A DNA stretch of 32,430 bases, taken from an uncultured Bacteroidales bacterium. GTDB taxonomy: Bacteria; Bacteroidota; Bacteroidia; Bacteroidales; Bacteroidaceae. The notes beneath the pieces were generated by a model. That model had not been told where the DNA came from. It worked only from the letters and a program-made list of their open reading frames with translations, and did no database searches. This document shows, piece after piece, positions 15,941-24,800 of the stretch. Every line of letters begins with the position of its first letter. Within the stretch, counting starts at the first letter, position 1. Made by a program: the position numbers and the translations under genes. The DNA is taken from contig CACZMI010000018.1 in NCBI GenBank assembly GCA_902782245.1, positions 1 to 32,430 of the forward strand, in the 5' to 3' direction.

Positions 15941-17965
15941 TTATTCGGACTTTGAGAAGCGTTTGATGATATTATACGCTGAATATATGCCAAGTTCGCC
16001 TGCGCGACTCAGGTCACGGAACGCATCATCCATACGGTTGAGCATCACAAGTACCAGACCGCGGTTGTACCATGCCTCGGCCAGGGTCTCGTCCAGTTCT
16101 ATCGCCTTGTCAAAATCCACCAGTGCCGCATGCATGTCATTGGTCATGGCATGGAATGTGCCGCGGTTGTAGTATGCGAAAGCGAATGACGGCTCCAGGT
16201 CTATGGCCTGTGACAGGTCCCTTATCACCATCCGGTATCCGGCTTCGGCCGATACTCCGCGCCCGGTGTTATCAGTCTGATTATCATTATCCTGTTCGGC
16301 TTTCCTGACCTCAACCGATCGGGCCCTTATCTGTGCCCTGCAGAACCACACAGCCCAATTGTCCGGATCGGCCTGAACAGCCAGGTTAAGGTCCGATTCG
16401 GCATTGGTAAAATCCTGAAGCAGAGCAAAATCTATGGCTCTGGCCAGCAGGAGGCATCCTGCGTTATCCCTATTGTCCGACAGGTACTGGGTACGCAACC
16501 CTATATCGGCAAACAGACGGTCTATCTGATTCTGTTCCAACTGAACCTCATGGTTCTCAAGCAGCACCTCGGCCATAAAACATCCGGTCGATGACAGTTC
16601 CTCAACCACCTTGCTTCCATGTACCGATCTGACTGTCTGTGTATTATCCTTATAGTATGTAAGCCTGTACGGTTCCAGATACCTCACATCGACATTGCGG
16701 TTCTGGACCTTTCCGCGGTACTCGCTGGAGAATCCGGTCGAGTTCTCCAGATTCTCGTCAACCACTATCTTACGGTAATTGCGCACGTTCCTGTCGGAGC
16801 GGTTGCGCACCCTGGCGTCATCATCCTCATCATCGGCACTGTCCTCATAACCCAGGGCATTGTTGAAACGGCGGTTCTGCTCACGCAGCACAACCATGGC
16901 ATCCTCCTCGGCGCCACGGCGGTTTCCCAGTTTCTCACGCACCTCGCTGCGTATCTGGTAACCCTGGGTAAAACGCGGATACTCTTCGAGGACTCGGGTG
17001 ATATCCTGTTCGGCACCACGGTAATCGCCGGTCTGACTGCGTAATACGCCACGGTAGAATATAGCCATAAGGTTATCCGGCTCGGCTGCAATCACCACGT
17101 CAAAATCCTCAATCGCACGGTTGTCATCTCCTATCTGTGCTCTCAGGTTACCCCGGTTGTAATGACCGGTCACATTGGCCGGGTCAATCACGATTGACAT
17201 GTCGTAGTCAGCCAGTGCACCGTTCAGATTGTCACGGAAATAGCGGATCATGGCGCGGGTTATGTAGGCACCGGCATCGGCCGGATCCAGATAGATGGCA
17301 CGGTCCAGGTCGGACTCTGCCTCCTCATACCGTTCCATACGGGCCAGCATCACGCCCCGGTGCTGCAGCATGGACGGATCATAGCGGTTCACATCAAGGG
17401 CTTTGTTTGCCCACTCCAGCGCACCTGTGCTGTCACCCTGTTCCCAGAGCAGATCGGACCGCATGGCCATGGCGGGAGTGTATTTGGGCGACAGAGAGAC
17501 AAGCGTATCGGCCGCCATCAGGGCGTCTTGGGTCCTGTTAAGACGTATCAGACAGAGTATCAGGTTATGACGCATGGAGTTGCTGCCGGGTTCGCGGCGC
17601 AGGCCCTCCCTGAAATCGGACATGGCGTCCTCATAACGGCCCTGATAGACACGGGCCAGTCCCCTCACCTGATATGCATTGGCAACGAACGGGTTGCGGT
17701 CAATCGCTATGCTGCAGTCCTGTTCGGCACCCCGGTAATCCTCGAGTGACAGTTTGGCGACCGCCCTGTAGAAATACGGCTCCGCCAGATAGGGTTTTGC
17801 GTTGATTACCTGGTTGAAATACTGGATGGAAAGTACGTAATCATCAAAATAGAGAGCGGTACGGCCCACCGACATCATACGGTCAGTGTTTATCTGAGCC
17901 TTTACAGGGGCACAGAAACCCCAGAAGACGACAGTCAGCAAAATGACGGCCCGCCCTATTCTCAT
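15941..17965 (-). CDS. Exported tetratricopeptide-repeat protein
   Basis: This 674-residue protein has a signal peptide (about 1-23, ending CAPVKA). It then carries roughly nine consecutive TPR units (about 35-370) with the usual G-Y/A-F-P spacing, for example AEPYFYRAVAKLSLEDYRGAE and similar repeats. An acidic, then arginine-rich, non-repeat segment follows (about 378-505, DSADDEDDDARVRNR at its start), and a second TPR block of about four units closes the protein (about 510-665). The protein is probably periplasmic and acts as a scaffold, but nothing shows its partner. The start is one base after the def stop codon, so the genes are almost certainly cotranscribed. The linker is the unusual part: it interrupts the superhelix and is rich in Tyr and charged residues. 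Confidence 0.85.
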   Translation of the reverse strand: MRIGRAVILLTVVFWGFCAPVKAQINTDRMMSVGRTALYFDDYVLSIQYFNQVINAKPYLAEPYFYRAVAKLSLEDYRGAEQDCSIAIDRNPFVANAYQVRGLARVYQGRYEDAMSDFREGLRREPGSNSMRHNLILCLIRLNRTQDALMAADTLVSLSPKYTPAMAMRSDLLWEQGDSTGALEWANKALDVNRYDPSMLQHRGVMLARMERYEEAESDLDRAIYLDPADAGAYITRAMIRYFRDNLNGALADYDMSIVIDPANVTGHYNRGNLRAQIGDDNRAIEDFDVVIAAEPDNLMAIFYRGVLRSQTGDYRGAEQDITRVLEEYPRFTQGYQIRSEVREKLGNRRGAEEDAMVVLREQNRRFNNALGYEDSADDEDDDARVRNRSDRNVRNYRKIVVDENLENSTGFSSEYRGKVQNRNVDVRYLEPYRLTYYKDNTQTVRSVHGSKVVEELSSTGCFMAEVLLENHEVQLEQNQIDRLFADIGLRTQYLSDNRDNAGCLLLARAIDFALLQDFTNAESDLNLAVQADPDNWAVWFCRAQIRARSVEVRKAEQDNDNQTDNTGRGVSAEAGYRMVIRDLSQAIDLEPSFAFAYYNRGTFHAMTNDMHAALVDFDKAIELDETLAEAWYNRGLVLVMLNRMDDAFRDLSRAGELGIYSAYNIIKRFSKSE

Positions 17966-17966
17966 C

Positions 17967-18524
17967 TTACTTGCGTGCGGTTTTCACCTTGTAGTCACAG
18001 CTGAACTTTCCGGCTGCTATTGAACTCAGAGCCTTCTTGTTCATCTGGCGGCGCAGGGGTGACATACGGTCTATGAAACACTTGCCGTCCAGATGGTCTA
18101 TCTCATGCTGGAGGACACGTGCAGGGAATCCCTCGAACCATTCGTCATGCTCCTGGAAATTCTCGTCCTGCCAACTCACGCGCACCCTCTCGGGGCGGTT
18201 AACCTTTTCGTGAATGCCCGGAAAACTCAGGCAGCCCTCCTCATACGGAACCATCGCTCCGTCAGTCTCCTCAATGTAAGGATTGATATATGTACGGAAA
18301 TAGCCCTTGAATTCCGGTTGGTCATCGGAAATGGCATCCAGATCAACAACCACCAGTCTGATGGAAAGACCCACCTGAGGAGCGGCAAGACCCACGCCCT
18401 CAGACTTCTTGAGTGTCTCAAACATATCCTGGATGAGTTGCGGGAGTCCCTCATAGGTATTGTCTATCTCCTCAGCCTCTTTCTTGAGGACGCCCTGTCC
18501 GTATGTGTAGATCGGTAAAATCAT
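17967..18524 (-). CDS. def: Peptide deformylase
   Basis: Peptide deformylase removes the formyl group from the initiator Met of new proteins. The 185-residue sequence contains all three family motifs: GVGLAAPQVG (motif 1, 43-52), EGCLSFPG (motif 2, metal ligand Cys98) and QHEIDHLDG (motif 3, metal ligands His140 and His144, catalytic Glu141). The N-terminus MILPIYTYGQ is typical of Bacteroidetes enzymes. Its ATG overlaps the stop of ruvX as ATGA, and its own stop is one base before the TPR gene, so translation of the three is probably coupled. Confidence 0.98.
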   Translation of the reverse strand: MILPIYTYGQGVLKKEAEEIDNTYEGLPQLIQDMFETLKKSEGVGLAAPQVGLSIRLVVVDLDAISDDQPEFKGYFRTYINPYIEETDGAMVPYEEGCLSFPGIHEKVNRPERVRVSWQDENFQEHDEWFEGFPARVLQHEIDHLDGKCFIDRMSPLRRQMNKKALSSIAAGKFSCDYKVKTARK

Positions 18525-18946
18525 ATCTCTTTGTACTGTTTTGAATCCATAAATGACTCCAGGATGATTGTAGCGCTCACCTCATCCACAAGAGCCTTGT
18601 TGCGTCGGGCCATACGTCCTATTCCCGAATCCAGTATAGCCTTCTGTGCTATGACCGATGTGAACCGCTCGTCAAACATGACAATCTTCTTGTCCGGATA
18701 CTGTTTGGTGAGTCTGTTCACGAAAGGACGTATCTGTTTCATGCTTGCCGACTCCTCGCCGTTCATGTTGGTGGGATAACCTACCACAATGACATCGACT
18801 GTCTCCTTTTTGAAATAATCATCCAGGAAACTCATCAACTCATGTGTGGCCACGGTTTTTAATCCTCCCGGCACAATGCGCAACGGATCGGTCACCGCGA
18901 TTCCGGTACGTTTGGTACCGTAATCAATAGCAAGTAATCTGCCCAA
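18521..18946 (-). CDS. ruvX: Putative pre-16S rRNA nuclease / Holliday junction resolvase-like RuvX (YqgF)
   Basis: YqgF/RuvX has an RNase H fold and is implicated in 16S rRNA 5'-end maturation. The motifs are RLLAIDYGTKRTGIAVTDP at the N-terminus, VVGYPTNMNGEESASMKQ, MFDERFTSVIAQKAI and the terminal DEVSATIILESFMD. The frame is open to 19060, but the extra residues have no family resemblance and overlap the SPOR gene. The family N-terminus aligns with a TTG at 18946 (reading MGRLLAIDYG, 141 residues), 2 bases after the SPOR stop codon. TTG is therefore the likely start. The stop overlaps def as ATGA. Confidence 0.92.
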   Translation of the reverse strand: MGRLLAIDYGTKRTGIAVTDPLRIVPGGLKTVATHELMSFLDDYFKKETVDVIVVGYPTNMNGEESASMKQIRPFVNRLTKQYPDKKIVMFDERFTSVIAQKAILDSGIGRMARRNKALVDEVSATIILESFMDSKQYKEI

Positions 18947-18948
18947 GA

Positions 18949-19425
18949 TTATTTTCTGTAAAGTATCCAGGCGCTCTGGAAATCCTGGTTGTCCGGATAT
19001 CTGGTCTTGAACTTTGTACGCTCTGCAACGGCCTCCTCCTTGGTGTCGAAACTGGCGCATACCACACGGTATGTCTTGCCTGCCTCATTAACCACCACCA
19101 CGGCCTTGTAACCGTCATTAACCAGACGCTCCCTGAGAGCATCGGCATTGGCCTTGAGTGAGAAACTGCCGCATACAATGCCGTATGCCTTGATCTCCTG
19201 CTCACCGGATACTACCGATACCTTCTCCTCGCGTACCGAGATATTGGAAACATCCTCAGCGGTGGGAGCCTCGTTATCAGCCACTACAGGCTCTTCGATG
19301 ACAGCCTTGGGAGCATCGCCCTCAACAGCCTTCTCGTAAGCCTCCTTGTAAGCGTTCTTGCTTGATTTGCACGCTGAGAGCGAAAGAACTGTTCCCGCAA
19401 TCAGCAAATAAACTATCTTCTTCAT
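18949..19425 (-). CDS. SPOR-domain lipoprotein
   Basis: This 158-residue protein has a lipoprotein signal with lipobox LSAC (Cys19), an acidic, low-complexity linker (about 35-75), and one SPOR domain (about 78-156) built from two repeats: YGIVCGSFSLKANADALRERL and YRVVCASFDTKEEAVAERTKF (landmarks). SPOR domains bind denuded glycan strands in septal peptidoglycan. It likely sits in the cell envelope and senses or organises division-site wall. It lies between the 5'-nucleotidase family gene (21 bases upstream) and ruvX (2-base gap), within the long directon. The family assignment rests on the paired repeats. Confidence 0.88.
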   Translation of the reverse strand: MKKIVYLLIAGTVLSLSACKSSKNAYKEAYEKAVEGDAPKAVIEEPVVADNEAPTAEDVSNISVREEKVSVVSGEQEIKAYGIVCGSFSLKANADALRERLVNDGYKAVVVVNEAGKTYRVVCASFDTKEEAVAERTKFKTRYPDNQDFQSAWILYRK

Positions 19426-19446
19426 AAACTGTATTTTTTGTTTTGT

Positions 19447-21198
19447 CTAATTATTTGACGCAGTTTTTTCAATTATGTTAAACCCCACGGTATCCCTTGC
19501 CAGACAACCGGCGACCGTTTCGGGAGGCACCAGTCTCCAGTCGGTAACCTTTTCCACGGTTACTGCCATTCCCGCCTCTTTCTTGATGGCAAGGTCAGTT
19601 ATCATGTAATACCGTATATCGGCGCGTGATGACCCGTTGAACCTTTTGCGCATATCATCCGTACTGATTCCTATCACCCTGGGCAGTGTCGTGCCCGAAT
19701 ACTGGTTTGAATTGATTGTGGTACGGTACATACGGTCCGGGTCAAACGGTTTGCCGTCGGACATGGATATGATGTTTATGCGTTTGCCTTCCGGTTTGGT
19801 CACGTCTATGTCATATCTGATTCCGGCTGCAGTCACCATGCCGCTTGCCGGGCGTTGGGGCAGAGTGGAACTGCCATCCCTCACCTGACGCAGTTTGAGA
19901 AGCCCTCCGTTAGCGTCGGTGACGGTATTATAGAACTGGCTGGCCGAATTCTCCAGGACCGCCTTTATCTCACTGCCCCTGAGCATTACCGACACCATGG
20001 TGTTGTCAAATTCATAGACCCCGAAAAGATCCTTTATCCTTATCTCTCCTGCCGGGAAATACGATGCCGTGAATGCCGGGACCGCAAGCGACACCTCTGC
20101 ACCTATGAAGCTCATCTGCATCGAATGGACAAAATCCATCAGTGAGGAGCGTCTCCACAGCATTCCGTCGGCCTCTATGGGAGCCGACACAGAGCCTATC
20201 ACAGAATCTGCATACCGGGACAGGTCATCATACCAACCGGAAAGTTTCCTTAAGAAACGTGCATCGGGAATCTCACCCGTAATGTTGACCAGGTCACCCG
20301 ATGCCGTAACGGCCGGACTCTCTCCCCTTACACCTGTCACGGTCACGGTTGCAACAGCCACATCGGTCATGAACGGACCGGGATTGAGCAGGAGTACAGA
20401 GTCTCCGCTGCAGTCTGCAGTCTTGAGTTTACGTGCCTTGTGGTCATGTCCATAGATGATCAGGTCAAATCCCGGGACATTCGCTATGAGTTTGCGCACA
20501 GCGTTCTCGCTCAGCCCTTCATCCTGGCGGCCTCCGTCATAACCCGAATGGAACAGTCCTATCACCACATCGGCTTTCTCCTTATCCTTCAGGACAGGCA
20601 TCCAGTATCCGGCGCTCTCCAATATATCCGCCAGGTCAAGTTCCCTGCGGTCTGCCGGAAGCTGGTAGTTGACCAGCGGAGTGGTCATGCCCAGGATGGC
20701 AATCCTGACTCCCTGCACCTCCATTATCCTATAGGGCGGCAGGTAGTCTCCGTATTGTTCAAAGAAAACATTGGCACCCAGCACAGGACAGTCAAGCCCC
20801 CTGAAGTACCTGTCATAACTGTTGGGGCCTACCGCAAAATCATGGTTACCCATAACGGTGGCGGAACAGCCCAGAAGATTCAGGGCCTTGGCCGGCAGGC
20901 ACTCACGGGCGAACTGGGCGGTCTGGTCATGATAATCATCAATGGTACCCTGAAGCATGTCACCTGCATCCAGATATATCACGTTGCGCTGTTCCTTGCG
21001 TTCCCTGTTCAGGAATGTCGAGAACTTGGCCAGACTGCCTTCCCTTTCACTGCCCGATACACAATCCTTGTCAAAGATATGGCCATGGACATCCGTAGTG
21101 GCCACAATCCGTACAGTTACGGTATCAGGCCCGGATGTGCAGCACATCAGGAACAGGGACAGACAACCTGCTGTTATAAGAACGCCTATTCTTTTCAT
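19447..21198 (-). CDS. 5'-nucleotidase / 2',3'-cyclic phosphodiesterase family enzyme (UshA/CpdB-like)
   Basis: This 583-residue secreted metallophosphoesterase probably releases nucleosides and phosphate from extracellular nucleotides. It has a lipoprotein- or Sec-type signal (LFLMCCTSG, Cys19 or Cys20). The calcineurin-like domain (about 27-280) shows the five metal motifs: TTDVHGH, LDAGDMLQG, GNHDF, LFHSGYD and YGHDHKA. The C-terminal 5'-nucleotidase domain (about 335-560) contains LFGVYEFDNTMVSVMLRG and INSNQYSGTTLPRVIG, the substrate-binding part. The ATG overlaps the GH43 stop codon as ATGA, so the two are coupled. Whether it acts on 5'-nucleotides or 2',3'-cyclic substrates cannot be told from sequence alone; bifunctional family members exist. 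Confidence 0.92.
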   Translation of the reverse strand: MKRIGVLITAGCLSLFLMCCTSGPDTVTVRIVATTDVHGHIFDKDCVSGSEREGSLAKFSTFLNRERKEQRNVIYLDAGDMLQGTIDDYHDQTAQFARECLPAKALNLLGCSATVMGNHDFAVGPNSYDRYFRGLDCPVLGANVFFEQYGDYLPPYRIMEVQGVRIAILGMTTPLVNYQLPADRRELDLADILESAGYWMPVLKDKEKADVVIGLFHSGYDGGRQDEGLSENAVRKLIANVPGFDLIIYGHDHKARKLKTADCSGDSVLLLNPGPFMTDVAVATVTVTGVRGESPAVTASGDLVNITGEIPDARFLRKLSGWYDDLSRYADSVIGSVSAPIEADGMLWRRSSLMDFVHSMQMSFIGAEVSLAVPAFTASYFPAGEIRIKDLFGVYEFDNTMVSVMLRGSEIKAVLENSASQFYNTVTDANGGLLKLRQVRDGSSTLPQRPASGMVTAAGIRYDIDVTKPEGKRINIISMSDGKPFDPDRMYRTTINSNQYSGTTLPRVIGISTDDMRKRFNGSSRADIRYYMITDLAIKKEAGMAVTVEKVTDWRLVPPETVAGCLARDTVGFNIIEKTASNN

Positions 21199-22934
21199 TC
21201 TTTAATCAACGACCAGGATTCAAGACTTATATCACCTACTGCAGTTATGTAGAATTCGGTCTGCAGTCCGCTGGCCGTCTTAAGCAGCGGGACCTCCAGA
21301 TCAGCATATCCGGATTGGGAGTCAACCTCGGCCAGAGCAAGCGCGGTTCCGTTGGGACCTGCAAAACCTATGGTCACGGCTATTATTCCCTTACCCTTGG
21401 CTCTGGCCCTGAATCCTTTCGCTCCGGTTCCCAGATTTACGTTTGACAGACACATCCAGGCACCGGTCTTCATCTCGGCCGTGCATTTGGAATCGGCGTA
21501 TTTGGTAGTCACACCCTTGCTCCAGGCCATGGTTGCACCGGGAATCACGCCGTAAGGATCAAAATCCTTGAGTTGGTTTACTCCACTCTCCGAGATGGAA
21601 GAGGATGACAGGTTTGATATCCTGCCTGTGGACTCATTTACCGAAATGGTGTTCATACAGGTGCTGCGCACCTCCATTCCGCCGGTTATATCCTTGTTTT
21701 CCTTCATCATGGCGCTCTTGAGGGCGCGGTTATGGTAAAGGATATAGTATTTGCCCTTATACTTGACTATGGAGTGGTGATTGTTTCCACCGCCTCCCGA
21801 CCATGATGCACCGACGGGATTATCAAAGCAGCGCCCTACGTATGTGAATGGTCCCAGAGGAGAGTCCGATTCCATATAGGCTATGTTGGCCACACCCGGA
21901 TCGGCATTCTGGGCCCAGTTGGAGCAGTAACTGTACAGATACTTTGAGCCCACCCTGTTTATTCCGGCATCCTCAAACAGATACGGAGGATTTATGGCTA
22001 CGGGAGTTCCCTTTATGGATATCATGTCATCACCGAGCTGGACACAGCGTGCAGTTCCCGGATCGGCATCCTTTCCCTGCGGCACACCGCCTCCGAAATA
22101 GAGGTAGGCATTACCGTCGTTATCCACCAGCACGGCCGGATCAAACAGCCAGGTCACGTTTCCGCAGTTGGGGGTGTTGCGTGATATGAGCTGATTCATT
22201 CCCGACGGCTGTTTCCAGGGGCCGTATGGGGTATCCGCCGTAAGGACTCCAATACCGTTCGCGTTATCGGCAAAGTACAGGAAGAACTTCTCCTGTCCGT
22301 TTATGGTCTTGTGTGCGGCGCACGGAGCCCACATGTTGTTGGCCCACTTGGCAGGACCAGTTCCGCCTCCCAGGCCGGCAACGGGCTGTGCTCCGTGATC
22401 GGTCCAGTTAACCAGGTCATCGGTCGAAATTATGCTCACATTCTTGCAGTCGCCGTAATCGGAATCCGGAACCGGCCGGCCTGTAGAGCTGTTATAGATG
22501 TGGTCATCGGTCATATATACATAGAGCCGGTCTCCCACAACCATTCCGAACGGATCGGCACCGAACTTGTGTCCCATCAGGGGATTGTGGTTGCCTATTT
22601 TCTTGTATGGACTGCCCATGGCCGTTATGCTGCGGAACTCCAGAGTAAGCTCCTTTACGGAACGCTTATTCGTACTGTTCACATCCGGAACCGATACCGT
22701 AATGCTGTCAACGTCTGCCAGAGCCACCGAGTCTGCAGCCAGTTTGGTGTAACCCCTCTTCTCATAGTGGACAACAGCCTTGCCGTTGCCGGCGGCCACC
22801 TCAACGCTGTCAAGAGTAAGCAGCGAGTATTCAGTAGCCTTACCGTCTCTCCAGACTGACATGCTTCTGTACCCCTGTCCGTACACCGGGAGGGCAGCCA
22901 TCATAAGCACGAATAATATAGTTCCGTTTTTCAT
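21195..22934 (-). CDS. Secreted GH43 arabinofuranosidase/xylosidase with N- and C-terminal accessory domains
   Basis: This 579-residue glycoside hydrolase has a signal peptide (about 1-20) and a small N-terminal domain (about 22-85) with the repeated DSVEV and VDSITVS motif seen in many Bacteroidetes carbohydrate enzymes. The five-bladed GH43 propeller (about 112-440) carries likely catalytic Asp127 (GADPFG), Asp265 (LFDPAVLVD) and Glu321 (LFEDAGI); the spacing matches arabinoxylan arabinofuranohydrolases. A C-terminal CBM6-like beta-sandwich (about 460-578) follows. It probably removes arabinose side groups from xylan, complementing GH10 and GH51 elsewhere in the window. It sits in a housekeeping run, 15 bases after pgm, and overlaps the nucleotidase gene by 4 bases. 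The precise subfamily and linkage are inferred. Confidence 0.9.
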   Translation of the reverse strand: MKNGTILFVLMMAALPVYGQGYRSMSVWRDGKATEYSLLTLDSVEVAAGNGKAVVHYEKRGYTKLAADSVALADVDSITVSVPDVNSTNKRSVKELTLEFRSITAMGSPYKKIGNHNPLMGHKFGADPFGMVVGDRLYVYMTDDHIYNSSTGRPVPDSDYGDCKNVSIISTDDLVNWTDHGAQPVAGLGGGTGPAKWANNMWAPCAAHKTINGQEKFFLYFADNANGIGVLTADTPYGPWKQPSGMNQLISRNTPNCGNVTWLFDPAVLVDNDGNAYLYFGGGVPQGKDADPGTARCVQLGDDMISIKGTPVAINPPYLFEDAGINRVGSKYLYSYCSNWAQNADPGVANIAYMESDSPLGPFTYVGRCFDNPVGASWSGGGGNNHHSIVKYKGKYYILYHNRALKSAMMKENKDITGGMEVRSTCMNTISVNESTGRISNLSSSSISESGVNQLKDFDPYGVIPGATMAWSKGVTTKYADSKCTAEMKTGAWMCLSNVNLGTGAKGFRARAKGKGIIAVTIGFAGPNGTALALAEVDSQSGYADLEVPLLKTASGLQTEFYITAVGDISLESWSLIKE

Positions 22935-22949
22935 ATCATCAGGAATAAA

Positions 22950-24689
22950 TCAGATTCCCAGGTCTTTCTTGAAGGCGTCAATCTTCTTCATGGCCTCGGC
23001 CTGCACCTTAAGGAAATCCTTCTTGTCCGCCATAGGCAGCTTGGCCTCCATGTAGAACTTTATCTTGGGCTCGGTGCCTGAAGGACGGACCGATATCTTG
23101 TCACCTGCGGCGGTAAAGTACTGCAGCACGTTTGACGGCTCGGGCATAACCAGATCGGTAACCTTACCCTGTGCATCGGTCTGCTTGAGAAGTTTGAAGT
23201 CCTTTATGAGAACCACCTTCTCACCTGCCAGAGTCTTAGGCGGATTGGCGCGGAACTGCTCCATCATGGCCTTTATCTCATCAGCACCGCTCTTGCCGGG
23301 CTTTACAACGCTTACGGCACCCTCCTGTGAGAATCCGTACTCCTGATATGCATCCAGAAGCAGATCCCAGAGTGTCTTGCCGTTCTCCTTGGCCCATGCG
23401 GCAATCTCGGCCATCAGCGAGCAGGCCGATACGGCATCCTTGTCACGTACAAAGTCCTCGGCCAGGAATCCGAAACTCTCCTCACCGCCGCCTATGTAGT
23501 GCTTGCCCTTGGCGTTCTCATCGGCAATCACCTTGGCAATCCACTTGAAACCGGTGTAGCAGTCAAACATCTCAAGGTTGTTCTTCTCGGCTATGCGGCT
23601 GATAACCTCTGTGGTAACGATGGTCTTAACGATATACTCCTTACCGGTCATCTTGCCCAGCTTGGTATACTGTGTTATGATGTAGTACAGGAAAATCATT
23701 GCGGTCTGGTTACCGTTCAGAAGGGTAAGCTCACCCTTGTCATCACGACAGGCCACACCCAGACGATCGGCGTCGGGGTCCGATGCCATAACCACGTCGG
23801 CGTTCAGCTTGCGTGCCAGGGCCAGTGCCATGGTCAGAGCCTCGGGATACTCGGGGTTGGGTGATACCACGGTCGGGAAGTTGCCGTCCGGAACCATCTG
23901 CTCGGGAACGCAATTCACGTTGGTGAATCCCCACTGCTTGAGTGAACGCGGTATCATCACGCGGCCGCATCCGTGCAGCGGAGTATATACTATGCAGAGG
24001 TCATGGTTGCGCTTAACCAGAGCGGGGTCGATGCAGATACCCTCAATGGCATCCAGATAGGGTTTGTCAACCTCCTCGCCTATTATCTGGATCAGGTCCG
24101 GGTTGCCCTTGAACTTTATGTCGGCCACCTTTACCTTGGCAACCTCATCGATTATGCCTGTATCATGCGGAGCCAGCACCTGTGCGCCGTCCTCCCAGTA
24201 TGCCTTGTAGCCGTTGTACTCACGGGGGTTATGGCTGGCGGTCACGTTCACACCGCTCTGGCAGCCCAGGTAACGGATGGCAAATGATACCTCAGGTGTA
24301 GGGCGCAGGTCATCAAACAGATAAACCTTGATGCCGTTTGCGCTGAAGATGTTGGCCACGGTCTCGGCAAACAGACGTCCGTTGTTGCGGCAGTCATGTC
24401 CTACCACCACCGATATCTCCTTACGCTCCTTGAAGTTTTTGTTAAGATAGTTGGCCAGACCCTGGGTTGCCATACCCACGGTGTATATGTTCATGCGGTT
24501 GGTACCTGCGCCCATGATTCCGCGCAGACCGCCTGTTCCAAACTCCAGATCTTTGTAGAATGCGTCAATCAGGTCAGACTTGTCCTCTTTTGCCATTAAA
24601 GCCTTAACCTCCTCACGTGTCTTCTCATCGAATGAACTGCCCAGCCATTCCTGTGCCTTGGCAGTTACCAGTCCCAGTAATTCGTCCAT
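22950..24689 (-). CDS. pgm: Alpha-D-phosphohexomutase (phosphoglucomutase/phosphomannomutase)
   Basis: This 579-residue cytoplasmic enzyme interconverts hexose 1- and 6-phosphates, linking glycolysis to sugar-nucleotide synthesis. The four phosphohexomutase sites are intact: phosphoserine loop VTASHNP (Ser152), metal loop SDPDADR (Asp304, Asp306, Asp308), sugar loop GGEESFG in the middle third, and phosphate loop RPSGTEPKIKFY near the C-terminus. The approximately 580-residue length and the N-terminal FGTGGLRGIMGAGTNRMN motif put it in the PgcA/PGM2-like subgroup, found in most Bacteroidetes. A well-formed promoter lies upstream. GH43 follows after 15 bases, so a common transcript is likely. 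Glucose versus mannose preference cannot be decided from sequence. Confidence 0.95.
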   Translation of the reverse strand: MDELLGLVTAKAQEWLGSSFDEKTREEVKALMAKEDKSDLIDAFYKDLEFGTGGLRGIMGAGTNRMNIYTVGMATQGLANYLNKNFKERKEISVVVGHDCRNNGRLFAETVANIFSANGIKVYLFDDLRPTPEVSFAIRYLGCQSGVNVTASHNPREYNGYKAYWEDGAQVLAPHDTGIIDEVAKVKVADIKFKGNPDLIQIIGEEVDKPYLDAIEGICIDPALVKRNHDLCIVYTPLHGCGRVMIPRSLKQWGFTNVNCVPEQMVPDGNFPTVVSPNPEYPEALTMALALARKLNADVVMASDPDADRLGVACRDDKGELTLLNGNQTAMIFLYYIITQYTKLGKMTGKEYIVKTIVTTEVISRIAEKNNLEMFDCYTGFKWIAKVIADENAKGKHYIGGGEESFGFLAEDFVRDKDAVSACSLMAEIAAWAKENGKTLWDLLLDAYQEYGFSQEGAVSVVKPGKSGADEIKAMMEQFRANPPKTLAGEKVVLIKDFKLLKQTDAQGKVTDLVMPEPSNVLQYFTAAGDKISVRPSGTEPKIKFYMEAKLPMADKKDFLKVQAEAMKKIDAFKKDLGI

Positions 24690-24742
24690 AATATATCAGT
24701 TTATCTTTTGTTTATGCAAATACGCATACGCGCACATAAATA

Positions 24743-24773
24743 CAAAAGTAACGCTTTTCTTTGAGGAGTCAAA
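24743..24773 (-). promoter_or_regulatory. Bacteroidetes-type promoter for pgm
   Basis: On the minus strand TTTG (24773-24770) is followed after 19 bases by TACTTTTG (24750-24743), a full consensus match. The expected leader before the ATG at 24689 is about 50 bases. It is the best candidate for driving the pgm to TPR gene run. Confidence 0.68.
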
Positions 24774-24800
24774 AAAAAGATACAAAAAGGAGGAATAAAA

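Noticed and set aside
20440-21252. A 270-codon open frame on the plus strand
   Set aside because: It lies antisense to the 5'-nucleotidase family gene, whose motifs are unmistakable, and its translation has no recognisable domain. High GC codon use on the other strand explains it.
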